A stretch of DNA of 64,000 nucleotides from Prorocentrum cordatum. Lineage: Eukaryota; Sar; Dinophyceae; Prorocentrales; Prorocentraceae. The stretch covers positions 93,710 to 157,709 of the forward strand of contig CAUYUJ010015498.1 of NCBI GenBank assembly GCA_963575745.1. Direction: 5' to 3'. The number at the start of each line of letters is the position of its first letter. The stretch's first letter is position 1. Under the pieces are notes generated by a model. It ran no database searches and had not been told where the DNA came from. It was given only the letters and a program-made list of their open reading frames with translations. Positions 9,113 through 17,343 of the stretch are shown piece by piece. Made by a program: the position numbers and the translations under genes.

Positions 9113-9470
9113 GTAACGATGGACGCGGTGACGCGCATGATGACGATAACGACGATGACGATGACGACTACTACGACGACGATGACTACGATACTGGCCA
9201 TACTGACGACACTGACGACACTGACGATGATGATGACGACGACGATTGCCGACGATCCTGACGATGATGACGACGACTACGGCAATGATGATGACGTCGC
9301 TGATGATGACGATGACGACGTTGATGATGATGATGGCGACGACGATGGTAAGGATGACAGGCGATGACGATGATGGCGATGATGATGACGATAATGATGA
9401 TGATCATGACGGCGATGATGATGATGGCGATGAGGCTGCCTCAGACGACGGTGACGACGACGATGGCAAG
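9113..9470. repeat. (GAC/GAT)n triplet tract
   Basis: Degenerate GAC/GAT/GGC triplets. They translate to poly-Asp or poly-Met/Thr and, on the other strand, poly-His/Ile, so the long frames here are composition artefacts. No gene is supported. Confidence 0.8.
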
Positions 9471-9569
9471 AACTCGCCCAGGACTCCAGAACAAGGACTT
9501 CCTTGTGTTGGAGTTGAGGCTATCCACCCTATGGGTGAGAGGACGGCGCCCTCGTCGTCGTCGAGGTTG

Positions 9570-9690
9570 GTTTGAGGAGGTTTGGGGTTCTTGAGGTTTT
9601 GGGTTTAGGTTTTGGATTCTGGTGGTTTTGGGTGCGTCGAAGTTGTTTTGGTGAGGTTTTGGTTTCTGGATGTTTTAGGTTTAGGTATTG
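9570..9690. repeat. G/T-rich tract with TTTAGGTTT-like words
   Basis: A strand-asymmetric G/T stretch with TTTAGGTTTT, TTTTGGGTTTAGG and TTTTAGGTTTAGG. It loosely resembles degenerate TTTAGGG telomere repeats but has no regular register. Confidence 0.4.
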
Positions 9691-9701
9691 GGTTCTCTCT
9701 C

Positions 9702-9811
9702 CCCCGTCCCCCATCATCTCTCCCGTCCCCCATCATCTCTCCCGTCCCCCATCAACTCTCCCGTCCCCCATCGCCTCTCCCGCCCCCCATCGTCTCTCCC
9801 GCCCCCCCCCC
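9702..9811. repeat. Tandem CCCCCATC(A/G)TCTCTCCCG-type minisatellite
   Basis: About seven copies of a 15- to 18-bp C/T-rich unit, ending in a C-run. No coding potential. Confidence 0.8.
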
Positions 9812-9822
9812 CCCCCTCGGGC

Positions 9823-9940
9823 GATGCAGGAGGTTGGGGCTTCTCGGAGGCGCCTTCGGCTGACGCAGGAGGTCGGAGCGTCTGGGAAGCGCTTTCGGGT
9901 GATGCAGGAGGCTGGGGCCTCTCGGAGGCGCTTTCGGCCC
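9823..9940. repeat. 39-bp tandem repeat, three copies
   Basis: Units begin GATGCAGGAGG, GACGCAGGAGG and GATGCAGGAGG at 9823, 9862 and 9901, an exact 39-bp period. The period is a multiple of three, but no surrounding gene supports coding. Confidence 0.8.
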
Positions 9941-9960
9941 GCTGGACGGGCGTTCTTGGG

Positions 9961-10458
9961 AGCGATGGAGATCGCTGGGGCGAGCGGGGCGTGGCTTGGG
10001 AGGTAGCGATGGCGATCGCTTGGGCGAAGGGGCGAGGGGGGGTGGGGGCGGGGGTGCACGGGGAGGTAGCGATGGAGATCGCTTGGGCGAGGGGGGCGTG
10101 GATTGGGAGGTAGCGATGGCGATCGCTTGGGCGAAGGGACGAGGGGGGGGGGAGGTAGCGATGGAGATCGCTTGGGCGAGGGGGGCGTGGATCGGGGGGT
10201 AGCGATGGAGATCGCTTGGGCGAGGGGGGGCGTGGATTGGGAGGTAGCGATGGAGATCGCTTGGGCGAGGGGGCGAGGGGGCGGAGGTGATGGGGGGTGG
10301 TGGTGGGTGGGTGTGGGGTGGGGTGGGGCGGTGGTGGTGGTGGTGGTGGTGGTGGTGGTGGTGGTGGTGTGGGGGTGGGTGGGGGCGCGGGGAAATAGCG
10401 ATGGCGACCGCTTGGGCGAGGGGGGGTGCATGGGGAGGTAGTAGCGATGGCGATCGCT
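9961..10458. repeat. AGCGATNNNNATCGCT array upstream of the first plus-strand gene
   Basis: Copies at 9961, 10005, 10068, 10112, 10157, 10201, 10246, 10397 (one mismatch) and 10443, spaced about 45 bp over much of the array. The units include TTGGGCGAGGGGG and CGTGGAT(T/C)GGGAGGT. Spacers alternate GGAG and GGCG while the hexamer arms are kept. A (GGT)n tract at about 10,328-10,370 interrupts the array. A further copy with CTCG spacer is at 10,578-10,593. Confidence 0.9.
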
Positions 10459-10629
10459 CGGGAGTGGGAAAGGAGGATGGTATAGAGGGGGGGGATGAGG
10501 CGGAGGATGAGGCTCATTCGACCAGAGAGCGGATGGAAGTGGTGGATTGGGCGAAGAGCATCAGGGAGGGGGAGCAAAGCGATCTCGATCGCTGTGCGGT
10601 CATTGCCGCTAGCTTGGCCGTCCACTGGT

Positions 10630-10646
10630 TAGCCGTTGCTGGCCCT
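10630..10646 (+). promoter_or_regulatory. Spliced-leader-like element, divergent
   Basis: TAGCCGTTGCTGGCCC lies 36 bp after the last palindrome and about 40 bp before the ATG at 10,686. It aligns with the TAGCC...TGGC(T/C)C elements before the next genes, but it is the weakest of the clear matches. Confidence 0.35.
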
Positions 10647-10685
10647 GGCGGGCGCGCGCCCCCCCGCTGCCGCCGCGCTAGCATC

Positions 10686-12222
10686 ATGGCGGCCAGCGCG
10701 CTGGTGGAGCAGCTGAAGGCCGCCGCGTCGTTCCTCACTCAGCTTGAGAAGGGGAGCAATGCATATAAGGAGGTCGTGACGGCGCAGCGCTGCATGGCGA
10801 TGAGCGTTATGGAGCCGTGGACCTTCGTCTCCGCCGAGGACCCGGCCGCGCTGATCTTGCAGATCGGCAAGATGCCATTCGGCAAGAAGAAGATGGCCAT
10901 GCTGCTCGGCCTCGTCACGGAGTTAGCCACAACGTCGGCGAATATGTTGGTTGCCAACGCTGCCGCGGGAGCAGAGCTGATGTCGGTGACCAGGACGCCC
11001 ATGCAGGACTTCACGTCGATCACATCATACCTGACGGCGGCGCAGTGGGCGGACATACTGGATACGGACAGCGACTTCATGGGCCGAGTTGCGGTCATGA
11101 TGCAGGCGTGCAAAAAACTCGGGTTGCGCACGTTGCATGAGCCGACGATCCAAATGGTGACGTGCACCGCCCTCGCGGTGGAGGGCTTCGAGCGGGCGAT
11201 GCGCCAGCCCCCGTTGGCCCGGTTCGGCTATTTCAAGAGGGCGAAGTCGTGCACCAAGAAGCTCCTCCCGTGGAAGGAGTGCAAGCGCCTTGCCGAGGTG
11301 GAGCCGTCGTTCGTCGATGAGCTCCCCGAGGACGCGGTTGCCATGCGGAGGGCGCACCGAGACGTCTATTCTCGCGTGCACGCCGAAAGTGGCGATGTCC
11401 CAGTCAAGTGCCCGCTGGACGTCACCCAGCTGCTCGTGTTGAGCGACGCGGTCCCGATGCGGGAGAACAATGCTCGCCTGAAGAGCTCTCCTGAGCAATC
11501 GAGTGTCGACATGGCGCTGCAGCTCGCCGACAGGGCGATTGCGCTGAATCGCGGGCGCGAGGACAGCGGTGCGTTGCGCGACCGCGACGTTCCCTTCAGG
11601 CGATACACGCCCAACCAGGCCGAGCCGCCGCCGCTCGCCGACGCGGCGCCCGCGCCCGCCGCATCGGCCGATGCCGAGACGCCGTCGAAGCACAGCGTGG
11701 AGGAGGCAAGGGGCAAGATCTACGCGCAGCTGGGGGGCAAGACGCCGAGCGTGTCCCACAAACCGCCGTCGCTGAGCGACAGCGAGTCGGATGGCGACGG
11801 CAGCGACGACGACTCCGACTCCGAGAGCGAGGGTGGCGCCCCCGCGGCCAGCGCGGCTGGTGATAAGAAGAGGAAGGCCGATGGGGCGAAGGCGGAGGAG
11901 GCGAAAGGGAATAATAAGAAGAAGAAGCAATAATAACAAGAAGAACAAGAAGGCGACGAAGGAGACTGCCGCTGCGGCGAAGGCGGCGGACGATAAGAAT
12001 ACTAAGCAGAAGAAGAAGAAGGCGAACGCGGGCAAGAAGTCCCCGAAGCCATCGTACTCGGTGGAGTGGCCCCGCGACCAGGTCTTGTGCCGAACTGGCC
12101 TTAAAGGCGCAGGCCAGTCGGTTGCATGCAAGTTCGCCGACTACGGCGGCAGCAGCGACAAGGCGATCTCTGCGGCCAAGAAGTGGGTGGCCACGCAGAC
12201 GAAGAAGTGCGTCGCGGGCTGA
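10686..12222 (+). CDS. Unrecognised protein with acidic/Lys-rich tail and a small conserved C-terminal domain
   Basis: The ATG at 10,686 opens a complex N-terminal half of about 300 residues (MAASALVEQLKAAASFL..., several LPWKECKRLAE-like helices), then a Pro/Ala region, an SDSESDGDGSDDDSDSE acidic run and Lys-rich sequence. The frame hits a stop at 11,931. Removing 91 bp (11,892-11,982) restores it and yields 481 codons ending PSYSVEWPRDQVLCRTGLKG...KKWVATQTKKCVAG. This tail (YSVEWxxxxxxVLCRTG, GGSxKAISAAKKWV) resembles a three-strand-plus-helix AP2-type DNA-binding fold by eye only. A nuclear, nucleic-acid role is inferred. It is the first gene of the plus-strand array. Confidence 0.6.
11892..11982 (+). 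other. Probable 91-bp intron (GC-AG) flanked by a direct repeat
   Basis: GCGAAGGCGG occurs at both ends (from 11,886 and from 11,977), 91 bp apart. Splicing GCGAAG/GCGG removes a stop and brings the Lys-rich tail into frame. The repetitive Lys codons leave other junctions possible. Confidence 0.5.
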
Positions 12223-12486
12223 TTCGCGCGCTACTGAACGGTGCGGGCGCGATGATGCTGATGCTCTTTCGCATCGACCCTGCGGCTCGCAGCAAGTCCA
12301 TCCTCTTGGTGGCAACTGTGGCGGGCCAGCTGTTCGCCTTCGCCCAGCAGCTGGGGATGCTGGGCTGAGCCTGGTCGGCGATAATTCGCGCGCGGGTGCT
12401 GCAACGGCGCAGCATGCATGCGTTGTCGAACACGCCTCGTCGACTGCGCCGCCGAGGATGGGGGCGGGAAAAATATGGAGGAGGGT

Positions 12487-12780
12487 AGCGATGGCGATCG
12501 CTCGGGGAAGGATGAGGAAGAGTGGGCGAGGTAGCGATGGCGATCGCTCGGGGAAGGAGGAGGAGGAGGAGGAGGAGTGGGGGAGGTAGCGATGGCAATC
12601 GCTTGGGGAAGGAAGAGGAGGAGGAGGCGAAGATGGCGGCGAAGCGATGGTGGCAACTTGGATGGGGGACGGGGTGCTCTCAGGACGAGGGGCGAAGCGA
12701 CTGCGATCGGATGGGGAGGGAAGGGAAGACGGGTCGGCAGTGGGAGGCAGATGGGGCGGGGGGAAGCGATTTCGATCGCT
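12487..12780. repeat. AGCGATNNNNATCGCT cluster before the second gene
   Basis: Copies at 12,487, 12,533, 12,588 (GGCA spacer), 12,696 (degenerate) and 12,765 (TTCG spacer), with (GGA)n between. The 12,223-12,486 stretch before them shows no gene. Confidence 0.9.
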
Positions 12781-12826
12781 GGCATTGCGCGCGCATTGCA
12801 CATGGCATGAATCGCACGCGTTGTCA

Positions 12827-12843
12827 TAGCCATTTTTTGGCTC
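12827..12843 (+). promoter_or_regulatory. Spliced-leader-like element upstream of the second gene
   Basis: TAGCCATTTTTTGGCTC differs from the dinoflagellate spliced-leader core TAGCCATTTTGGCTC by two extra T. It is 46 bp after the last palindrome and 48 bp before the ATG. It is itself an inverted repeat (AGCCA/TGGCT), so it could be a hairpin rather than an SL relic. Confidence 0.5.
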
Positions 12844-12891
12844 GCACGCGGCCGCCCGCCGCGGCTGTGACTGCGGCAACTGCGGCCGAGC

Positions 12892-14259
12892 ATGGCGTCG
12901 GACGCCGCGGCGAACGCCGCGGGCGCGTTCTTTCAGGCCGCCAGCGCGTTCGACGCGTTGTTGGGCCGCCACGAGGGCGAAGAGGCGGCCGACGCCGCAG
13001 AGGAGGCGGCCGCTGCGTCGCGCGCCGCCGCGGATGCGACTGCGGCCGAGCGCGCGCACTATGCAGCTGCCGCCGTCGAGGAGGAGGAGGCGGCTGCCGC
13101 TGACGGCGATGCGGAGGCCGCCGCTGAGGACGATGCGCAGGCTTCCGATGCGGGCACTGAGGAGGCGGCTGCCGCTGCGGGCGCTGAGGAGGCGGAGGAG
13201 GCGGAGGAGGCCGCCCACGAGGAGGCGGCTGCCGCTGCGGGCGCTGCGGAGGCCGCCCACGAGGAGGCGGTGGAGGCGGAGGTGGTGCTGTCGATCAGCA
13301 TCGACTCCGAGGACGAATGCGCCGACGCTGCCCTGGCGGCGGCGTCCGAGCCGCGGGGCGATAGCAGCGGCGCGGCCGTGTCCGAGGCCCCGATCTCGGG
13401 CGGCTCGGTCCAGAGCTCGGGGACGGCCGACGGGAGCTCTCTGGGCGGCGCGCCGTTGACCATCGAGCTCGGGGTCGGCCGCCGCGCGCGGCCGAGGACA
13501 GCGGAGCCGCCGAAGAGTGCGCCACCCGCCTACGCTTCGGTGGAGGTGTCTGCCGCGTCGCACGCGGCGTTCGCGGGGGCGCTGCCGTCCTCGAGCGCAG
13601 GCAGCGCGCGCGGCCTGGCTCCAGCGTACGCTGGCGCCCCTCCCCCGCGGCCATCATCGCAGGTGCGTCCTGCGCGCCCGTTCGCGTCCGCGCCGTCGCA
13701 AGTGCGCCCTGCAGGCCCCGCGCCGTCGCAGGGGGTGCGCCCCACCGTGCAACCTGCGCCGCATGCGGAGCCGACGGAGGCGGATCGGGTCGCCACGTGG
13801 CAGGCTGTGTACAACAACAGGTACACGCCCGAGATGATAGAGGACCTGCGCGCGGAGTCGGCGGTGGCGAGGAGCATGGGGCTCTCATGGGCTCAGCGCG
13901 GCCCCGTCGGCCCAGGCGAGGGCGGCCCCATGACGTGGCGCGGCCAGAACTACCGCTGGAACACGGGGAAGTGGGCCAACAGGGGCGGCAAGACCAAGGC
14001 GTACTTCGCGGCGAAGTACGGCCGCGGCGCCTTCGGGCCAGGGACGCGCCCCCCTGGGTCGCACCCGCAGGTGGCGCCGCCGCAGGTGCGCCCGAAGATG
14101 GCGCCGACGCAGGTGGTACCGCCCCCGCGGGTGGTCCGCCCGCCGCCACGCGGGCCGCGGCCCGCGGCCGCCGCCCCCGCCGCCGTGCCCGCGGCCGCCG
14201 CTCCCGCGGCCGCCCCGTCGACCGTGGCGAAGCGGCCGCCGCCAACGCGGTTTCTGTGA
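12892..14259 (+). CDS. Unrecognised Ala/Glu-rich protein with a Trp/Gly/Lys basic module
   Basis: A 455-codon frame from ATG. Residues 1-130 are Ala/Glu/Asp-rich and helical-looking, with repeated EEAAAAAGAEEAEEAEEA blocks; then comes a Ser/Gly acidic stretch. A more complex part, at about residues 300-380, contains ATWQAVYNNRYTPEMIEDLR and MTWRGQNYRWNTGKWANRGG, possibly the functional module. The end is Pro/Ala/Arg-rich. No intron is needed. Its GC-rich 3' flank, GCGGCCCGC-type, resembles that after the other genes of the array. Function unknown. Confidence 0.6.
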   Translation: MASDAAANAAGAFFQAASAFDALLGRHEGEEAADAAEEAAAASRAAADATAAERAHYAAAAVEEEEAAAADGDAEAAAEDDAQASDAGTEEAAAAAGAEEAEEAEEAAHEEAAAAAGAAEAAHEEAVEAEVVLSISIDSEDECADAALAAASEPRGDSSGAAVSEAPISGGSVQSSGTADGSSLGGAPLTIELGVGRRARPRTAEPPKSAPPAYASVEVSAASHAAFAGALPSSSAGSARGLAPAYAGAPPPRPSSQVRPARPFASAPSQVRPAGPAPSQGVRPTVQPAPHAEPTEADRVATWQAVYNNRYTPEMIEDLRAESAVARSMGLSWAQRGPVGPGEGGPMTWRGQNYRWNTGKWANRGGKTKAYFAAKYGRGAFGPGTRPPGSHPQVAPPQVRPKMAPTQVVPPPRVVRPPPRGPRPAAAAPAAVPAAAAPAAAPSTVAKRPPPTRFL

Positions 14260-15120
14260 GGCCGCGTGCTGCGCTCGCGGCCCGCCTGCGGCTGCCCTCG
14301 GCCGCGGCGGGCCCGCCCTCGCCCGCGGCTCGCGGCCGCCTGCTCGCTGCCGCTCCGATCGATTGTACAGGGAATGGGTGGCGAGCCCACCGAGCCTCGC
14401 CGAGCTCGGCGCCGAGCTCGGCCCCCCTTGCGCCCGCTGAGTGCCGCCCTCGGCCGCGGCTCGCGCCCGCGGCCCGCGCGCTGTCCTCGGCTCGCGGCCG
14501 CTTTCCTTCGCGCCGCGCACGGGCGGCGCGCATAAGAGGTCGGGCTCGCCTTGTCGCAGGCGGCCATCGTATAGAATGGCCCATCGTCGTCATCGTCGCC
14601 GTCGACGGGTCGCTTTCCAAACTTAATTGGCAGTGTCAACATGTTTTTTTGTTGGAGACCTGGGCCCAAAAAAACGCGGATACCTGGACCTTAAACGGGC
14701 GCGGCGGAGGGCTCATACTGGCCCCAACACCCTGCACTGGCGTGACAATGGCAACATGTTTCATCGGCCCTAAGGGCCCTTGGCCGCAGAAATCATATGG
14801 GTCAGTGTCCGCTTGTCCCCGTCTCGCCTCTTGTCTTCAATGCGATTCCCGATCGTCGCCAGCGTCGTCGCCATGTCGTGTGCGCGTCGTCGCTCCCCCC
14901 AGCGATCGCCATCGCTTCCCTGCTCATCGTCGGCGTCATCATCGGCATCGTCGCCGTCGCCGTCGTCGTTGCCATCGCCGTCGTCATCGTCGCGATAACG
15001 GTCGTCAGCGTCGTCGTCGTCATTGTCGCCGTTGCAATCGTCGTCGACATTGTCACCGTGATGATCACCATCGCGGCGACGGCACACAGACGACACTGAC
15101 GACGACGACGGTGTTTGTTG
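14260..15120. other. Intergenic stretch after the second gene
   Basis: It holds GCGGCCCGC-rich DNA (14,262-14,510) and a 32-bp sequence around 14,380-14,411 repeated exactly near 20,660. It also holds one palindrome in reverse orientation (14,901-14,916, spacer CGCC) and a degenerate GTC/GTT triplet tract (14,925-15,060). No gene is supported. Confidence 0.6.
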
Positions 15121-15123
15121 GGT

Positions 15124-15214
15124 AGCGATTCCGATCGCTGGCATGGGTAGCGATTCCGATCGCTGGCATGGGTAGCGATTCCGATCGCTGGCATGGGTAA
15201 CGATTCCGACCGCT
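15124..15214. repeat. 25-bp tandem units each carrying AGCGATTCCGATCGCT
   Basis: Four head-to-tail units start at 15,124, 15,149, 15,174 and 15,199; the last is degenerate (AACGATTCCGACCGCT). Linkers read GGCATGGGT. This shows that the palindrome can spread as a local tandem unit. Confidence 0.9.
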
Positions 15215-15231
15215 GGCATCTGCACATATCA

Positions 15232-15248
15232 TAGCCATTTGTTGGCTC
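15232..15248 (+). promoter_or_regulatory. Spliced-leader-like element upstream of the third gene
   Basis: TAGCCATTTGTTGGCTC lies 17 bp after the last palindrome. It is preceded by GGCATCTGCACATATCA, similar to the sequence before the 12,827 element. A Pro/Ala codon repeat then runs to the ATG at 15,350. Confidence 0.5.
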
Positions 15249-15349
15249 ACGAGGGCGGCGCGCCAGCGCCTGCGCCTGCGCCGACACCAGCGCCGACGTC
15301 AGCACCGACGCTAGCGCCAACGCCAGCGCCGACGCCAGCACCGTCAACC

Positions 15350-16379
15350 ATGGCCATGGTCGATGAGACCAAGTCGGAGGCGGAGGAGGAGTGGTACAGG
15401 GTGAAGTGCCCTTTAGACAAATGCGGGAAGGTGGCATACAAGTCCTCGCACCACTTGTGCGCCGAATGGCTCAACAACCACCTGCAGAGTAGCACTGTGG
15501 AGTCGCGCAAGTTCTACCAGGGCGAGCCCGATGCGGAGGGCCACGCGCGGCGCGAAGAAGTCCTCATGGCGATCCTCGAGGACAAGATGCCGTCTGAAGA
15601 GGTGCGGGAGTGGAGGAAGTACGATGACCAGAAGGAGAAGGAGAAGGAGAAGGCCACCGCTGGGCGCGGCAGTGGCAGCGCCGCCACCGCCGTCGCCTCT
15701 GGGCGGCGCGACCGCCGCAAGTCGCGCAGCCGCCGCCGCGGCGATCACCGCGCCGAGCCCTCGCGCCGCCACCGCGGCGAGCGCCCCGAGACGCCGCCGC
15801 GCCGCGGGGCGCCGCCGCCGCTCCCGAGCCACCCGCCGCCGCGCTCGGACGGCTCGAGCACGCATGAGGCTCTGCTGAAGACGGCCGAGGTGCTGCAGGA
15901 GACGGTGCAGAGCGTGGCGGCAATCGTGCACTCGAGCAGCAAGGCACCAGGACCTTCGTCGGCGGCCGCGATGTCGCTCGTCATGGCGCCAATGGCGGGC
16001 GGCACTGCTACCTCGTCGGTGACCATCTCGTCGGCGAGCTGCAAGGCGGCAGCGGCGACGACGACGACGACTAGCAGGGAAGCGATGGTGATCGCTGACG
16101 GGGGGATGGGGGCGACGACGCACGCGCGACATGACGACGACGCTGGCGACGAGGATGGCGACGGCGACGGCGACGCCGACAACGACGATGACGAGGCGAC
16201 GGTGGCGGCGACGATGCAAGCCGGTGATCGACTGCATCAAGCGGGCGGAGGCATGTGCCAGCACGGCGGCGGACGTGTGCGCCAAGGTGGCCGCCGCGTT
16301 CCGTGCCGAGTCGCAGTCCCTGGCGTCGGCGAGGGCAGACGTGGGGGCAGCGCTGGCGAACGCGACGAGGTCGAGCTGA
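15350..16379 (+). CDS. Unrecognised Cys/His-motif protein with Arg-rich centre and coiled-coil tail, one intron
   Basis: From ATG (context ACCATGGCC) the N-terminus MAMVDETKSEAEEEW leads to YRVKCPLDKCGKVAYKSSHH, a short Cys/His cluster that may bind zinc. Next come an acidic/Lys helical region, an Arg/Ser-rich centre and Ala/Ser sequence. The first frame continues into Asp-rich low complexity. Excising 175 bp (16,046-16,220) joins ISSASCK to PVIDCIKRAEACASTAADVC and a helical tail ending at a stop at 16,377-16,379, giving 284 residues. Proline/Ala repeats upstream of the ATG are open in the same frame but lack a Met. Function unknown. Confidence 0.55.
16046..16220 (+). other. Probable 175-bp intron (GC-AG) containing a palindrome
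   Basis: TGCAAG occurs at 16,040-16,045 and again at 16,215-16,220. Removing the 175 bp between restores the frame exactly. The donor is GCGGCA and the acceptor GATGCAAG. Inside are AGCGATGGTGATCGCT (16,081-16,096) and a GAC triplet tract. Confidence 0.55.
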
Positions 16380-16585
16380 CGGCCTGACGGGTGAGCCGCC
16401 GTCCGCGGGCGGAGTGCGGGCCGCGTGCCCCGCCCGCGCCGCGCGCCCCGCGCGGCCCGCGCCCCTTCGCGGGAGCGCGGCCCGCGCCTCGCGCGGCCCG
16501 CGCCCCGCGCGCCCCGCGCCCCGCGCGGCCCGCTTGCGTGCCCGCGGGAGAGCGCGGGCATTCGTTGTATAAGAGTAAAAGAGAC
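16380..16585. other. GC-rich 3' flank of the third gene
   Basis: Repeats of CGCGGCCCGCGCCCC-type sequence, then GTATAAGAGTAAAAGAGAC. The same order (GC-rich repeat, then an A-rich stretch, then palindromes) follows the other genes of the array and could mark 3'-end processing. No gene. Confidence 0.45.
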
Positions 16586-17009
16586 AGCGATGGGGATCGA
16601 TCGGGCGAGTAGAAGGGGATATGCGATGTAGCGATGGTGATCGCTTGGGCGAGGATGATGGGGATTGGGTAGCGATGGCAATCGCTCGGGGAGGGATGGG
16701 TGTCAGGGCGGGTGGGGGTGATGCGGATGCGTTGTTTGTATATTACGTCGGCATCGTTCCTGCTGTGGGCGGGGCGGGGAGCTGGCATGAGGAGGAGGAT
16801 GCGGATGTGTAGCGATGGCGATCGCTTTTGGGCTTTGGGGAAGTAGCGATGGCGATCGCTTTTGGGCTTTGGGGAAGTAGCGATGGCGATCGCTTTTGGA
16901 CTTTGGGGAAGTAGCGATGGCGATCGCGTTTGAGCATTGGGGAAGTAGCGATGGCGATCGCTCGTTGGATAAAGACGAGAATAATGATGGGATAGCGATG
17001 CCAATCGCT
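16586..17009. repeat. AGCGATNNNNATCGCT cluster with a 34-bp tandem unit
   Basis: Copies at 16,586 (degenerate), 16,630, 16,671, 16,811, 16,845, 16,879, 16,913, 16,947 and 16,994. The five from 16,811 are exactly 34 bp apart, with linker TTTTGG(G/A)CTTTGGGGAAGT. Spacers include GGGG, GGTG, GGCA, GGCG and GCCA. Confidence 0.9.
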
Positions 17010-17053
17010 TGGGTAAGTGCTGCTAGGTGTAGGGTAAGTTCCGTAAGTGGCTC

Positions 17054-17177
17054 AAGTAGCACCCAGTGTTATCATTTTGTTATCCTTTTGTTATCCTTTG
17101 TTATCCTTTTGTTATCCTGGGATCAGGGCCGATAGGATAACGAAAGGATAACAAAAGGATAACACGGGGTGCTACTT
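17054..17177. repeat. Foldback element with GTTATCC-repeat arms
   Basis: The left arm AAGTAGCACCC...GTTATC repeats pairs with the right arm GGATAAC repeats...GGGGTGCTACTT, giving an imperfect hairpin of about 45-bp arms around GGGATCAGGGCCGAT. GTAAGT and AAGTAACTTA words flank it. It is AT-richer than its surroundings. Probably a MITE or foldback relic; no coding. Confidence 0.8.
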
Positions 17178-17212
17178 AAGTCAGTTATGCCACTTAGGCG
17201 AGCAAGTAACTT

Positions 17213-17277
17213 AGCGATGATGATCGCTGACGCATAGAGGCCCCGCGCTTACTGGTGTCAGCCTCGCGCGGATCAAG
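17213..17277 (+). promoter_or_regulatory. Palindrome followed by a divergent spliced-leader-like element
   Basis: AGCGATGATGATCGCT (17,213-17,228) is followed at 17,259 by CAGCCTCGCGCGGATCAAG. This keeps AGCC and the TCAAG end of the spliced leader but differs between them. The ATG of the next gene is at 17,344. The match is weak on its own and gains weight only from its position. Confidence 0.35.
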
Positions 17278-17343
17278 CGCGCCCGTTAGCGGGCCCCTCG
17301 CGCGGGGCGTGTCCACGCCCAGGCAACCAAGCAACACCAAGCG

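Noticed and set aside
9083-9575. Poly-Asp and Met/Thr frames
   Set aside because: Degenerate GAC/GAT triplet tract, with no flanking coding sequence.
9570-9690. Interstitial telomere array
   Set aside because: TTTAGG-like words are present but not in a regular repeat register; composition alone could produce them.
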